Assembly (NCBI GenBank): GCA_029204225.1
Contig: CM055095.1
Span: forward strand, 46,238,010 to 46,302,009
Length of the DNA: 64,000 bases
Source of the DNA: Diphasiastrum complanatum
Lineage: Eukaryota > Streptophyta > Lycopodiopsida > Lycopodiales > Lycopodiaceae
Direction: 5' to 3'
In this document: in pieces, positions 34,793 through 48,379 of the stretch
Layout: each line of letters begins with the position of its first letter
Numbering within the stretch: position 1 is the first letter of the stretch
Program-made: the position numbers and the translations under genes
Notes under the pieces: model-generated
What the model was told of the DNA's origin: nothing
What the model saw: only the letters and a program-made list of their open reading frames with translations
The model's database searches: none

Positions 34793-37700
34793 CTAAGGCA
34801 TGCTCTTCAACATAAATTTGAATAAAATTGAATTTGTAGCCTTTCAGGACTTGAAATTGAACTTGATATAACTTCATTGACAAAAAAAAGAATGCCAAAA
34901 AAAAAACAAGAGAGGCATTTACATTTTCAATCATATTTTGCTGATTTTTGAACCAAATGCAAAAAACACTGTAAATCAAAAAAGCCTAAGAAGTCATCTT
35001 CCAATTCTATTATATCATGTCACCCAAAAAAATAAAACTCCTACAAAAACATATAGAGACCAGATCAGATCATTTAGATGGCTATAACTTTGTAAATTGA
35101 GTTGCATGTGAGTGGGATGGGGTTGTATGTGGCAGATTTCGAAATTAACCTTATGTAATGGAAAAATCAGGAAAATTGCCAAAAATCATCATTTTTGCAA
35201 GTTTTTTTTTCATGAAATTTTGCATACTGTCATGAAACACCTTGTAGACCATGTAAGTGGATTAATCAAAGTCTTTAAAGATGTCTCTGAAGTTAGAGAC
35301 AAGATTTCAAAGAATAGTGGGTGTAGGAGGCCGAAAAAAGCCCCAAAAAAATAGCATTTTTTATGAGTTTTTGGGGCATAGATTGTTATCAAAGTACAAA
35401 AGGATCATGCATGAAACCAATCCAGCCTGTTTTATACTCCTTTTTGCCTTTCCAACAAGCTATTCTACCCATAAATTGGTGGCCGGGGGCTTATGCTCCG
35501 GATCCGTCAAGTTGGTAGCTAGAGCGCTCTCCTACAAGCCATGAAATCTTTGTTCTTAGCCCATACTACTTCTTAGGACCTGTATGAAGGCTTCAAGGAA
35601 GTCTAATAGATTGTTTAAGAATGCTGGTAATGTCACTTTTGGTGCTAGAGAGGTGTTTGCATGATTTTGTGTGATTTTGTGCACTCTACTACATGATTTC
35701 AGAGGTTTTGTACTCACACATGTGAAGTTGAGGCGGTAGGTAATGTGTCAATCATCTTGGTCACTTGGTCTCCCTCCGTACTATGCTTTAAAGTGCCCAA
35801 TTTGGTGCACTGTAGCTCAAGATATGGCCATTGGAAATTTTGGCAGTTTTAATTTGTGAGTAAAATTGTCAAAATCCATTACTGTTTTGATTGCATGCCT
35901 ACTTTGTTTCTAATTTGATGTACTATGCTTGTGTAAATTTGTTGCATGGTGATTCTGATGATGTTTCTGACATACATGAGGGCTTTGCAGTCGTTTTGAG
36001 TGGTCATACACATGTGCTCTGACGGTTGGGTGATAAATCAATAAGTTTGGTTGACAATTTTTGTAAAACTGAATATGTGAAAATTCCGTAATTGACAATT
36101 TGTAGTTAATGTCGTGTGCTTGTATGCGGGATTGACATTAAGGTGGTAAGAATGAATTGAATGCCGATTTTTGTATTTCAATTACCTATATACTAAGTGT
36201 ATTTTTTGTCGAAGTTATGTAAAATTTTTAAAAAAATTTATATTCTAAAAATTCAAATTTTTCAGTTTTTCAAATTATCTATGAAATGAACTAAGATTAG
36301 TAAATAGACATATTCATTAACTATGGTTAGTTATTTCCTATTTTAGATAATTCAAGATGGCTGAAGAAGTTGCAAATCTTGCTATACCTTCGTACATGCA
36401 AATTTGCGAGCAATTGAGTACGGTGCTCAATGATCTGAATCATCGGAATAATTTATGAGATCATCAAATGGAAGTTTTGTTGAACTAGATAAAATTGTTG
36501 TCTTCTCTGAATCTAGGATTCCAACTTGAGACTTACTCGGGGGAGAAGAAAGAGTCAACGCTTTGAGGAATTTCTACACATGTTTCCATCAGGCGACAGA
36601 GTGTCCAGGTATTCTAGGTTCTATTCTCGTGACTTCTTTCAAACAACATATCTCCATTGCCTTGCAATGTGCTCATGTCGTGTCAATCCTACAATGGGCG
36701 ATGGTGGCTGGGTCTACTTTATCTCATCTCCCTTCATTAGCTGACTCACCACCTCTTCACTTTCCTAATTTGTTGCAATCAGCTGGCTGTCCCGCTGACA
36801 TCATCATAGTTTTCGCATTTTTCTTTTAATGCTGGATCTGAACTAATTGTAGTTGTAATGCTAGCTTCGCTCTTGTTTGAGGTTACATTTTGTCAAACTT
36901 TCCCTTGGGGACGTGTATATCTTTCTCATCAATGTACCTATTAGTCTTTTTTATGAATAAATGCACCAAGGTGTTTTTTCTCGACTACTAGATGGCATTA
37001 GAAGTTCAATAAAAAATTTATGGAGTGGTAAATCTTGCCATCAAGCTTTTGTGGATATGAAAATTCTATCCTTGGGCTAAGGGCCTTACAGCATCAACTC
37101 ACTTGATGGCTATTCCATTAGACAAGGTGGCTAGCCGATGGAGTTTAGGGACACATGAGAGAGCATGTACCAAATTCTAATTGGCCTACAATCTATAAGT
37201 TGGTGCCAACAATATACTTGATTTGATGACTCCTAAGGTACGATGGTTATCCAATGGAGCTTAGAGAGACACATTTCGAAGCTTAGATGACTCCCATTTA
37301 GGGTACGTTGGTTATCCAATGGAGCTTAGAGACACACATTCCGAAGTGAAAGTTTTGGGCCCAATCCAATCCTGTTGTCACAAATTTGATCTTGCTTAAA
37401 AGTCTACACAATGTTTTTGCCTTCGAGATCTTTCCTATTTGTGCCTCCAAGGTGACCCACTCTATACAACATTTGTACAATGCAAGGACATTCTCAAGTA
37501 CGATCAAGGGCCCACACTCTTCACTAACGAGATGATGTACTCATTCATTTTGTTTGCTTATAGATACAAACAAATGCAAAAGCTTTAGTTCTATGAAGAG
37601 ATAAAGTAAAAGTTTGGCCATGTGCCAACATGAAAGCCTTTGGCCATGTGGCAACTATTGATTTTGTCGAGTGAAACGTTTGCAATGCTTATAAGATCCA

Positions 37701-37881
37701 TGATCGGTTGCAATGGTTGATTGTTGGATGGATAAGGAAGAATCCACAAACCTACTTTGGTGGACTTTGATGTACCATCCGTTCTAAAGTCTAGTGAATT
37801 TTGTCCTTGATGGGCCCAACCCAAATGTCCTTCCATTCAAATGCAACAAAGATCCTACACCAGGACTCTGAAAAGTCGGTT
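34793..37881. other. Unassigned sequence
   Basis: 3 kb without a convincing gene. A plus-strand reading from 36357 (MAEEVANLAIPSYMQICEQL) and a frame at 36563-36829 have protein-like composition but no domain that I recognise. A stretch near 35490-35550 has a weak tRNA-like look and is listed among the rejected items. Confidence 0.4.
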
Positions 37882-37943
37882 GGGGACCGCTTACGCCTCA
37901 CGGAATTCATTCGGGGACCGCTTACGCCTCACGGAATTCATTC
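37882..37943. repeat. Perfect 31-bp tandem duplication
   Basis: The unit beginning GGGGACCGCTTACGCCTCAC occurs twice head to tail without a mismatch. It is GC-richer than its surroundings, and its perfection suggests a recent duplication. Confidence 0.95.
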
Positions 37944-38841
37944 TAGCTCAGCACTCAGGTACCATCGTATCAGCATCAAAGACTTTACATTCCTTTCGCC
38001 GATCTCTTTCTTATATTTATTGTAGATAGTATCTCTCTTTCTTACGTTTATTGATAACGAATTTATTATTTTGGTATTACACTTAGTTGTGTTCTTCTGA
38101 GTGTAACGTTCACTAGCATTCGGAGTTCAAACTCGGAGAACTAGGTTAATTACCTGAATTAGCATCTATGTCGTTTCTTAACATATGTTCTCAGCCGCTG
38201 CAAAACTTGATTGAGGTTCCAGATCTTGTTATTTCGCACTTGGGTACATCGCTTTACTAGCCTGGAGAAAGTAGGCTGCCAGTTGCTAGATAGATACTTC
38301 ATTGCTAGATAGTTCTGTAAATCATATACCGCGTTGCTAGGGACGATTCCTATTGTCAAAGATGGATGTCTCTATTTCCAAGCACTATCGATCCCGATTG
38401 GTCCACGCTTGCTAATGAGGAGCGTCAGTTTATGCAAGGAATGACAGTCCACCGCTAGTTTTCACAAACTGATCGTTGCTTTCTATCAAAAAATTCCACA
38501 AGGTTATCTAAACGTGGAAAATTAATCTGCTGATACAATTGCAAGGGATAGAGTTTATGAATTAAATGGACCAATGTCCACATAATGTAAAATTGTCGTC
38601 CACTTAGCTTATTCTCAATGGAAAGCACCAACCACTAGTAACATAGTGATGAAGGACTAACTTTATGAGGGTATGAGACTTTAAAATATGAACAAAGATG
38701 GAGGATAGATTCAAGCAATGGCAGATTACTCACATTTATTGTTTGGTTGCTATTATACATCTTGATGTGTAAAATTGATGTAAGAAATAGTGAAGCATCC
38801 AATTTGAACACTATTATCTATAATTATGGAAGTTACTATAA
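37944..38841. other. Unassigned sequence
   Basis: LTR-like text (TTCTGAGTGTAAC, GAACTAGGTTAATTACC near 38100-38155) is present but without a primer site or matching copy. No genes were seen. Confidence 0.35.
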
Positions 38842-39786
38842 TGAAGAAACAAAACGTTTCTATTACCAAAGCTTTGCTAGCTTAGCCCTCGCTCTGATGA
38901 AAATGTTCGCGAACGCGAAAGTTAAAAGGCACGAAGCAAAAATGTTCGCGAACACTCTAGCGAAAAGACACGAACGAGAAAAATTCGCGAAAGAGAATTT
39001 TTTGCGGTACAGGGGGAGAAAGTCAGACGACGTAAAAGTTAAAAGGCACGAAGCGACACGAAAATCGTCGTGACACCTTTTTCTGCCCTCATGCTCCAAA
39101 AGGACTAACAAAGATCATGCAAGTACCAAGAAGTACAGATATCTGATCTGATATCATGACATCAGCAGATACACTCTAGGTCGTGGCTAATGTGCCACTC
39201 TTGTAATTCGTGATTAGTTGTAGATGTTTCATCACTCTAATCTAGAAGTTACATGACGCAACTATATACCTTCTGGTTGATGCATGATTCAAGATTAAGA
39301 AGTCTAATGCTAGTAAGCAAGAAGACGAAATTATAGAATAGAAGTCCGCCTGCGAGCGAAATAAGTTTTGTAAGTAGGATCCACAGAGATCCAACAAGTC
39401 CACTAGTAAGCGAGACACGAATTCGTGAGAGAACTGTATTTCTCTCACGCCAACGCACTGCGTGGATCTGCATGCATTGCTTGAAGAATCAAAAAAATCA
39501 ATAGATGATTTTGTAGCCGTTGCATGCATATCACTCTTATCTTGTCGATCTTGAATGTAAATTAGTCTGCTGCTATTCGTTTGTCTGATTCACTTGTTCA
39601 TCTAATTCCATACCTTGCTTTGAATTTTGTTGAATGTTGTGTTAATCTAAAATGTAGATCAGCAGTGTCTGTCTACATTCTGGAGGACTGTAGGAATGAT
39701 ACAGCTGGCAGTGACCAACAATCATATCTAAAATCCATCCGAATTGTTTTTTTTTGCGTTTCTTTCGCGCATCATTTTTTGCAACA
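38842..39786 (+). repeat. Copia 5' LTR
   Basis: About 945 bp with TG...CA ends. It includes the CGCGAACG- and AAAGGCACGAAGC-type words also seen in the 3' LTR and in the LTRs of the 19589-26457 element. Confidence 0.85.
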
Positions 39787-41056
39787 GTGGTAGCAGAGCC
39801 TACCTTGTCATAGTCTGATGCAGCCAAAAAGCTATCAGATCCAGGAGGCCAAGCGTTCAAACAAACAACCATCAACAAGAGAACACACTTCAGAAACAAT
39901 GGCTTCAATCAGTAGCATACAGAGCAAGATCTGTACAGTTCTAGATTCTTCAGGATCTAACTTTCTAGCCTGAAAAGTTAAGACATCATTGATACTCAAG
40001 GGTGAAGGTTTATTCCCCTAGGTGGATGGCACAGAGGAGATGCCTATGACATCAGACAAAGAGCTACGCGAGTGGAGGGAGTAAAATGACAAGGCAATAG
40101 CCCTGCTATCTTCATCCATCGAAGATAGTCTCACACTTGACCTGGCTACACTCTCCAAAGCTACGGAGATGTGGGATGCAGTGCTCACGATATTTCAAAC
40201 GAAATCAATAAGTCAAATAATGATGCTGGAAGATCAACTGACAAATCTACAGTGGGATGGGAAGGACATCACTTTATTTTGTGAGGAAGTTGAAAGATCT
40301 ATTCCTGTCACTACATAACTCTGGAGCAGAGAATGCAGTGTCAGTTGAGAAGCAGCTCACTTACCTGTTGAGAGCCTTGCCCAAATATTTCCAGACAACT
40401 AGAACCCTGCTCGCGAAATATCCTACAATGACCCTCGAAAAGGCAATTGTCAAGTTTCGAGAGGCAGTCGAGGCCTGAGAACACCTTGATCACAAGGATG
40501 ATTCTGACCAAGCCCTCTACGACAACAAAGAAAAATCCAAGAAACAATTCAAGCCTAAGAGGGAGTCGAATCAAAGGCAGGATCGTGATCAGCAAGCAGA
40601 GGGGACCAGCAAAGGCAACTAGAAGAGTAAAGAGAGGTCAAAACAACAAGGTGGAAAAAAGAAGACTTGTGTGAGATGCAGAAGAGATGGGCACACAATG
40701 GATACATGTTGGCTCAATCCAAAAATTGAGTGTATCCACTGCCACAAGAAGGGTCATGCAGCCATGGATTGTCGCCTGAACCCAAGGAATAAAATAGCAT
40801 AGAATAGATAGGAGAACAACAACAGTTCATCCTATGCCAAGGAGCTTGAGAGCTCAAAAATGGACGAAGAGAGATCGAACAGAAATTGTTCGACTGCCTA
40901 TATTTGTGCAGATTTGTGTGTAGCGTCAATGCCTAACACACATGAGGTGATCTTAGATTCAGGAGCCACCTCACACTTTGTGACATCAAGACAAATTATG
41001 TCTGATTTCAGAAGTGCAGATCCTTCAAGATTCATTGTTCTGGATCCAAACATCAA

Positions 41057-42169
41057 GTGAACAATATTGGTTCACTGTGGCTCAGCACCAATGGCAGAGA
41101 CAAACGATTGGAAGACGTTCCGTTCGTGCCTACACTACAACAAGACTTGCTTTTGGTGGCAAGAATAGTTGATGCAAGGATGCATGTGACATTTTCTGAC
41201 GAAGCATGCAACATTATTGATGCCAGTACCAGTACCCTGATCACTCAAGGCGCAAGGAAAGGTAATCTATATCATCTGAAGGTACACATGCCTGCAGATC
41301 AAGTGCATCAGACTCATGATGATTCGCCAGACACTCTGTGGCACAAGAGACTATGCCACATGAACTCAATGGCATTTTACCAAGCAAGCCATCATGGAGC
41401 AATAACAGGGGTCAGCATCTCGAATGCAACCAGTTCGACCACCTGTGATGCATGTCTGAAGGGTAAGATGTCACGCACTCCATTTGCTAAAGACTCCTAC
41501 AGAATGACCAAGATTCTAGAGTTAGTGCATTTTGACATTTGTGGGCCTTTCAATGTGATCTCAGTGGGAGGCTCAAAATATTACATAACTTTCATTGATG
41601 ATTATAGTAAATTTGCCAAAGTGTACTTTATTCAGAATAAATCAGAAGCACTTGACAAATTCACAAAATATGTGAATTGGGTAGAGAGATGCACATGCAA
41701 CAAAGTGAAGCAGATCAGGACAGATCGAGGTGGCAAATACATCTCGAATCACTTCATTGACTTCTGCAATGATCGTGACATGATTCACAGAAGGGCTGCA
41801 GCCTACACACTGCAGCACAACGGTGTTGTAGAGAGGAAGAATAGGACCCTGATGGAAGCTTCCAGATGCATGATTGCCTACTCGAAGGCTCCAAGGGTAC
41901 TATGGGCTGAAGCAGTAGCTACAGCTCCAAACATCCAGAACAGGACAGGGAAGTTTGGTGTCCCTCACACGACACCACACGAATTATGGTGGGGTAGAAC
42001 CAACCTGTCTCACATCAGAATCTTTGGTTGTGCAGCTTATGCACATATTTCTGATAAGCTTCGAAAGAAGCTTGATGAGAAAGCTGAACAAGGATTTATG
42101 GTAGGTTATGACAACAATTTGTCATACTACAGAGTCTATATGCCAGACACGAACACTGTAAAACAGTGA
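41057..42169 (+). CDS. Copia pre-integrase and integrase (370 aa)
   Basis: The longest retroelement frame in the window. The zinc-binding pre-integrase module comes first (LWHKRLCHMNSMAFYQASHHG, then CDACLKGKMSRTPF). The integrase core follows: LVHFDICGPFNVISVGG with the first catalytic Asp, FIDDYSKFAKVYF, IRTDRGGKYIS with the second Asp, and LQHNGVVERKNRTLMEASRCM containing the Glu. It ends in the FGCAAYAHISDKLRKKLDEKAEQ segment downstream of integrase. In a live element this protein inserts cDNA. The surrounding element is a fossil. Confidence 0.9.
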   Translation: MNNIGSLWLSTNGRDKRLEDVPFVPTLQQDLLLVARIVDARMHVTFSDEACNIIDASTSTLITQGARKGNLYHLKVHMPADQVHQTHDDSPDTLWHKRLCHMNSMAFYQASHHGAITGVSISNATSSTTCDACLKGKMSRTPFAKDSYRMTKILELVHFDICGPFNVISVGGSKYYITFIDDYSKFAKVYFIQNKSEALDKFTKYVNWVERCTCNKVKQIRTDRGGKYISNHFIDFCNDRDMIHRRAAAYTLQHNGVVERKNRTLMEASRCMIAYSKAPRVLWAEAVATAPNIQNRTGKFGVPHTTPHELWWGRTNLSHIRIFGCAAYAHISDKLRKKLDEKAEQGFMVGYDNNLSYYRVYMPDTNTVKQ

Positions 42170-42579
42170 GAGATGTCAGATTTGATGAGAGCAGGACAAT
42201 GTCCAATGATGATCCTGTCGGCTATGAAGTTCTGGAAAGACAGTACTATGACCTTCCACCAGTGACAGAGGGAGCAGAAGACGAACAAGAAAATGGGAGC
42301 ACTTCTCATCTTCAAAGAGCAAGGGTGGTGCTACTTGCTTTGTAACTTTCATTCGAGTGACAAATCTAAAGACGAAAGATTCGAGAGGAAGCCCACTGCT
42401 ACAGTACATGTAAACCAAGATGGTTCTGGACCTAGTAGAGCAGGCAATGGCATTGCTGTCTCAGGAGGATTTCCTAGAAGGTCGACGAGACCACGAAGAG
42501 CAGCAGCAAGATACGTGTCAAGCAGCTCTGCTTCTACATCAGAAGAATTCTGTGGATTCAGTGGTGAACCACAAACTTT

Positions 42580-43560
42580 TGAGGAAGCAATTGAATGTCC
42601 ACAGAAGGACAAATGGATCGAAGCCGTGAATGAAGAGATGGAATCCATGAGGAAGAACCAGGTATGGACGTTGCAACCATTACCACATAAGCGCAAGATT
42701 GTCAAATGCAAATGAGTTTTCAAGCTCAAGTATGGACCGGATGGGAATGTCTCGAAATACAAGGCAATACTGGTAGCGAAGTGATTTTCTTAGAGATATG
42801 GTATTGACTACTCTGAAACCTTTTGTCTTGTCGTCAAACATCTGTCCTTACGTTTGTTATTTGCATATGCAGTTGCTTATGACCTCAGGATCCACATTGT
42901 GGACGAGAAGACAGCCTTCTGCATGGTGAGTTAGACGAAGAAGTCTACATGGATCAGCCCCTAAGATATGTCTTGAATTCACTTCCTGATTATGCATGTA
43001 GAATGCATAGAAGTATCTATGGTCTGAAACAGTCAGCTCGACAATGGTACAAAAAGAAGGATCAAGCCCTGAAATCATTAGAATTCAAGCCACTGATGGC
43101 TGATTCCAATGTGTATGTCAGAGTTACAGATGGGCAGATCATTATTGAATTCTGCAATATCTGCAATTAACAAGAGATAATGGCTTGTGCTATTGTCATG
43201 ATGCAGAGTTCAACATGCTTTCCTACAATGATGTTAGCTGGGCATCCCTCAAGGATGATTGTAAAAGCGTCTCAGGAGGATGCACCATCATGTAAGGAGT
43301 GGCAATTCTCTAGTTCAGCATGAAGCAAACCATTGTGGCTCAGTCATCCTACGAAACAGAGTACGTTGCATCAACAAAGATGGCCAATGAAATAATTTGG
43401 CTCAAACAATTCCTGGACGAATTGGGCGAACTAAGAAACGAGCCACTGGTTTTGCAGATGGAGAACACATCTACAATACATCTGATGAAATACTCTGTGT
43501 GTCATCCAAGGACGAAACACACTGCGATCAAGTACCACTTGATTAGGACCTGATTGGCAA
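42580..43560 (+). mobile_element. Copia RT and RNase H region
   Basis: KWIEAVNEEMESMRKNQVWTL opens the copia RT module, and YGLKQSARQWYKK and MADSNVYVR follow. RNase H text (AQSSYETEYVASTKMANEIIW, then RTKHTAIKYHLIR) closes it. The region is broken. Confidence 0.8.
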
Positions 43561-43697
43561 GAAGATGTTGCAGACCACCTTCATTGGAATGAAAGACATG
43601 GTTGTTGACAGTTTCAAGAAGGCCCTAGACAAAGGTCTATTTAAGAGACAGAGGGGCAGCCTTGGATTCATCTAGCTATCATGCTTTGAGAGGGAGC

Positions 43698-43952
43698 TGA
43701 AGAAACAAAAGTTTCTACTACCAAAGCTTTGCTAGCTTTCAGCCCTCACTTTGACGAAAATGTTTGCGAATGCAAAAGTCAAAAGGCACGAAGCAAAAAT
43801 GTTCGCGAAGACCCTGGGAAAAATACACGAACGAGAAAAATTCGTGAAAGAGAATTTTTCGCGGCACAGGGGGAGAAAGTAAGACGACGCGAAAGTCAAA
43901 ACGCACGAAGCGACACAAAAATCGTCGCGACACCTTTTTCTGCCCTCACGCT
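43698..43952 (+). repeat. Copia 3' LTR, partial
   Basis: It starts TGAAGAAACAAAAG and follows the 5' LTR up to about CTGCCCTCACGCTC, then passes into the long inverted-repeat structure at 43955. Confidence 0.85.
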
Positions 43953-43954
43953 CA

Positions 43955-44925
43955 GAAATATGTAGCTCAAAATGAATAGGATTATAATCACCATGGTCCA
44001 CATTAATCATGTAAGTATCAACATGAAGTTATTAGTGCTAAACTATAAAAATCTCATAAAAAAAAGACATCATTATAGAGATGTCACATTTCAAACTTAG
44101 TAAACATAATAAGCAAAAAGATTGATGTACCATTACCAAAGTGATTTATTAACAAAAAAAAATACAACTTTGATAATTAGTTTTTCATTCATCCAAGAAA
44201 TCGTAACAACTTTAAAAGTTAAGACAATGTTCTGGAAATTATAATTATTCTTTCACTATTTGTAACACACAAATTGATGATAGCATTGTCAACAAATAAT
44301 AATAATAATAATAATATAATATTACTCTTGTAAAGATGTAATTTGGTTGACAAGTGAACAATATGACATTGATTCCAACTACTTGTGAGACAAAAACACC
44401 TGAAGATTTTCATGAAAGATTAGTCGGCAAGTAAGCTTGAAAAAAATGGAATCACATCTATTTATGCAGGAGATTTGAAAAATAGGGAATCACATTTGTT
44501 CATTTAGGAGATTTGAAAAATATGAAATGACATTTAATGTAGGAGATTTGACAATGCTATGAATTGTAGTTCACTATCTCGTAAGCACTCTATCATATAG
44601 TCAAATTATGTGGGAATAAATAGATAATTATATGTCAACGTCACATCTATATTAAAAAAAACTCAAGCATGATAAACTTTTTTGTGGGCTCTTTGACCTT
44701 GACAACTTTGTGAGTGAAAATAGAATATTATTTTTGAAGATTGTTCAATATTTAAGATTTATAGCCTATTTTAAATCGCATATGCACTAACAATTACATT
44801 TCTAGTTAATACTTGGTAATAGTCCATGTGATTTTTCTCAACATAGATTGTTGCACGAGATTGTATCTACCTTGTTAGCAAATGAATGACTCCTATGATT
44901 TATCTTGTCAGAAGTTTATATACTA
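43955..44925. repeat. Left arm of a 0.95-kb inverted repeat
   Basis: Begins AGAAATATGTAGCTCAA. Its blocks (ATCACCATGGTCCACATTAAT, CAAAAACACCTGAAG, AAACTCAAGCATGATAAAC, CTCCTATGATTTATC) recur in reverse order and complement at 46915-47852. The arm is AT-rich, includes an (AAT)n tract near 44298, and has no coding domain. Confidence 0.85.
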
Positions 44926-44964
44926 TAAAAAACAAACACGTAGACAAATTAATTCTCACACTTA

Positions 44965-45340
44965 CACTACTACAAAAAGCGGGCATTTCGACATGTGCTT
45001 CTAACAAATTTCAATTTTTTTTTAATAATATGTCGAATTCCGATGTGTCAAAATCCGTTAGACCCGTCAATCCAACTTAGAACTAAAGTCTGGTAGCCTC
45101 TCGTAGTGACCATCAAAAGAATTCTAAATTGGATGTTAGAGTTCAATGCCTTAATTATGTGTCAACAACATAGATGGCACCCAGGTGGCATATCTTGTCT
45201 AAAGTAGCATCCAGGTTGGATATTTAAATCTGCCCATAATTTTAACACCATCGGATTTTGATATCCTTGTTAGCAATGGCCACCTTGATTTGACATTTGT
45301 ACTATTAAAATGTATGTCGAATTTTGACAGATAAAATCCC
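44965..45340 (+). mobile_element. CACTA-like terminus fragment
   Basis: It opens CACTACTACAAAAAGCGGGC, very close to the CACTA terminus of plant En/Spm elements. It carries GTCGAATTCCGATGTG-type motifs (near 45032 and 45317) related to the subterminal motif at 8652-9185. It lies inside the spacer of the long inverted repeat. No matching opposite end was seen. Confidence 0.55.
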
Positions 45341-45838
<498 letters not shown>

Positions 45839-46337
45839 GGATTTATTCCTTTTCTCGCTAAATCCCATTGCTAATTTTGATTCATTCATGTTGTTGTGTA
45901 TTTACTTGCATTGTTACAAAGTCTGCAGAAATCATGAGAATTGAAACAGTCAAACTATCGAGATCCATCTTTGTTAGCAAAGCTCAATGTCTTTATGCAT
46001 TTGTATATATGTCTATAATCATTGGATAGTCCGTGTAATATGTCAAGCATATCAAGAAAACAAGCATTTGGAATCGGATGATCATTGTAATTAATCAAGA
46101 GACATTGTAGATGTTATCACGCTGATTAGATTCAAACAAAGATTCAAAATAAGATATCAAATGATCTTTGAATCATCGAAGCTATTATAGGACTAAGGGC
46201 TACTTTCGAGCATGCGGTTTCTACCACAATTGTCTTGTGCTCATCATTTTACCTAGCTTGTATTCTTTATATTATGAATCAATTCATTGTCTTATTGCAT
46301 TCAAATTATATCAATGTGAATGTTATGCCACTTTGAT

Positions 46338-46690
46338 TTATCATTTTGTTTGATACTAGTCTCTTATCAATTTTCTGAAATGTTTGACATTTACTTTCGC
46401 AACTAAAAGTCATTAGACTTTGTTGTCTACGTAATTGACCCTATTGGTTCTAACGACACATTCCTAAATAGAATTAGTTGAGTCATTCGACTCAACACTT
46501 TGGTTCGATTTGATAGGCGTAGCACATGCATCAAGGGATTTTACTTTAAGCTATCTGATCCCAATACCTCAAAGATATTTTTTAAGAGGGATGTTACCTT
46601 TATCGAGGATCAATTTATTGACCTGAAAGGCAAGAGCAAAGTTTCAGATGGACTATAAAATACTCCTACCATCGACATGGCAATTCGAAA
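46338..46690 (+). mobile_element. Copia fragment, inverted copy of 63650-64000
   Basis: Plus-strand text FKLSDPNTSKIFFKRDVTFIE, DQFIDLKGKSKVSDG is the region between integrase and RT in copia Pol. The whole block matches, in inverted orientation and with few differences, the last 350 bases of the window, including a GTTGAGTC-ATTC-GACTCAAC dyad. It lies in the spacer of the long inverted repeat. Confidence 0.8.
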
Positions 46691-46914
46691 ATACTATATT
46701 CATTGGAAAATGATAATTGTATATGATAGGTATTGACATGTACTAGAATGATATGGCCAAATCTGATGAATTCTTGTTAGAATTATCAATAGAATCATAC
46801 AACAAAAATACATTGACAACATGGCATTTACAATATTAGGTTATATAGCATTGTATTTGTTATATCGTGACCATGTGTGAATAAAATGTGAGGATTAATT
46901 TGTCTTTGTTTTTT
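46691..46914. other. Spacer sequence, unassigned
   Basis: Short AT-rich stretch between the copia fragment and the right arm. No features were seen. Confidence 0.5.
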
Positions 46915-47852
46915 AAAGTAGCCACAACTTTTGACACGATAAATCATAGGAGCCATTCATCTTCTATAATATCTAACAAGGTAGGTACAATTTGTTGCAC
47001 CAATCTATATTCATAAAAAACCCACATGGACTATTACCAAGCATAACATAACAATGTGATTGTAGGTGCAATAGTGCATATGTGATTTCAAATATGCTAT
47101 GTCTTAATAAAACTATTGTATGATACTACACAAGGGGAAAAAAAGGAACGTGCAATATTGAACTATCTTCAAGAATTATATTTAATTTTCACTCACAAAG
47201 TATGTCAAGGTCAAAGAGCCCACAAAAAAGTTTATCATGCTTGAGTTTTTTTAAAATAGATGTGATGTTGACATAATATAATCATTTAACTATCTCCTCC
47301 ACAACAAATGTGATTCCATATTTTTCATATCTCCTGCATGAAACAAATGTGATTCCATAGCTTTCAGACTTACTTGCCAACCAATCTTTCACACAGAACT
47401 TCAGGTGTTTTTGCCTCACAAGTAGATGGAATCAATCACGTTGTCCACTTGTTAACCAACCGAATTGGATATTTGCAAGAGGCTAATGTTACTTTTTGCT
47501 ATTTTATTATTATTATTATTTTGTTGACAATGCTATTCTAAATTTGTGTGTCACGAATAGTGAAAAAATAATCATACTTTCCACAACATTGTCTTAACTT
47601 TTAATGCGTTTAAGACTTCTTAGAAGTATGAAAACTAATTATGAAAATTGTATTTATTGTTAATAAATCACTTTGATAATGATATACCTATTCTTTTGAC
47701 TTATTATATTTTCTAAGTTTGAAATTTGACATTTGTATAATGACGTCCTTTCTTCTAAAATTTTAGTATTTTAGCACTAATAACTTCATGTTGATACTTA
47801 CATAATTAATGTGGACAATGGTGATTATAATTCTATTCATCTTGAACTACAT
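46915..47852. repeat. Right arm of the 0.95-kb inverted repeat
   Basis: Reverse complement of 43955-44925 with moderate divergence and some indels. The outer tip reads CTACATATTTCT. The arms are separated by about 2.0 kb. Confidence 0.85.
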
Positions 47853-48379
47853 ATTTCTTTTTTGAGGGAAAAGATTTTTGGTGAGCATTTCATGGGAAGC
47901 AATTTTATGACCGAGGCGAGGTCTTTAGAACCTATTCGACTTTCAAGCCATTTTTGCTTTGTAATTGCCTGCCAAAAACTTCCCAAAGCAGTATACGAGA
48001 TCCTTGGATGTCCCATACTACTTGTTCTGGATTGAGCAGTACATAGAAATCTATGAACTGCTTCTATAATAGAAAGATGTTCTTAGAAAATTACTTCGAA
48101 TTACTGAGTTTTTCTAATGCATTGGTTGTTCTGTACAAGAATAATGGGATTTAAATATGCAAATTTTAAGAACATGAGTATACATTTAAAATTTGAAAAT
48201 CACTATTCACCTTGAAAAGCCTTGAAGAAACTTCAATTAGGGCCTATTGAAACTTTAAGAGAGCACCAATAAGAAAACATAAGGGCTTTTCATATTTTCA
48301 AGCTTCAAAGCAACATACCATTTTCCAAGAATCTAAAATTACACCTTTCTAGGATATAGTAGAAGTAAAAGGCTTTACC
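47853..48379. other. Unassigned sequence
   Basis: No continuation of the copia LTR interrupted at 43952 was found here, nor any gene. Confidence 0.45.

Larger units (their letters stand above)
38842..43952 (+). mobile_element. Ty1-copia element, plus strand
   Basis: The 5' LTR (38842-39786) starts TGAAGAAACAAAACG and ends ACA. A tRNA-Met-type primer site (TGGTAGCAGAGCC) follows at 39788-39800. Gag begins near 39900. Two CCHC knuckles lie at about 40670-40780, protease near 40945, pre-integrase and integrase at 41057-42169, reverse transcriptase text at about 42600-43170 and RNase H at about 43190-43550. A polypurine-like AGAGGGAGC precedes a partial 3' LTR at 43698-43952. It belongs to the same family as 19589-26457. 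It is broken in several places but better preserved in integrase. Confidence 0.9.

Noticed and set aside
35490-35550. tRNA-like stretch (GTTGGTAGCTAGAGCGCTCTCC)
   Set aside because: It resembles a D-arm and part of an anticodon stem, but no acceptor stem, T-arm or TTCGA-type loop follows at the right distance.
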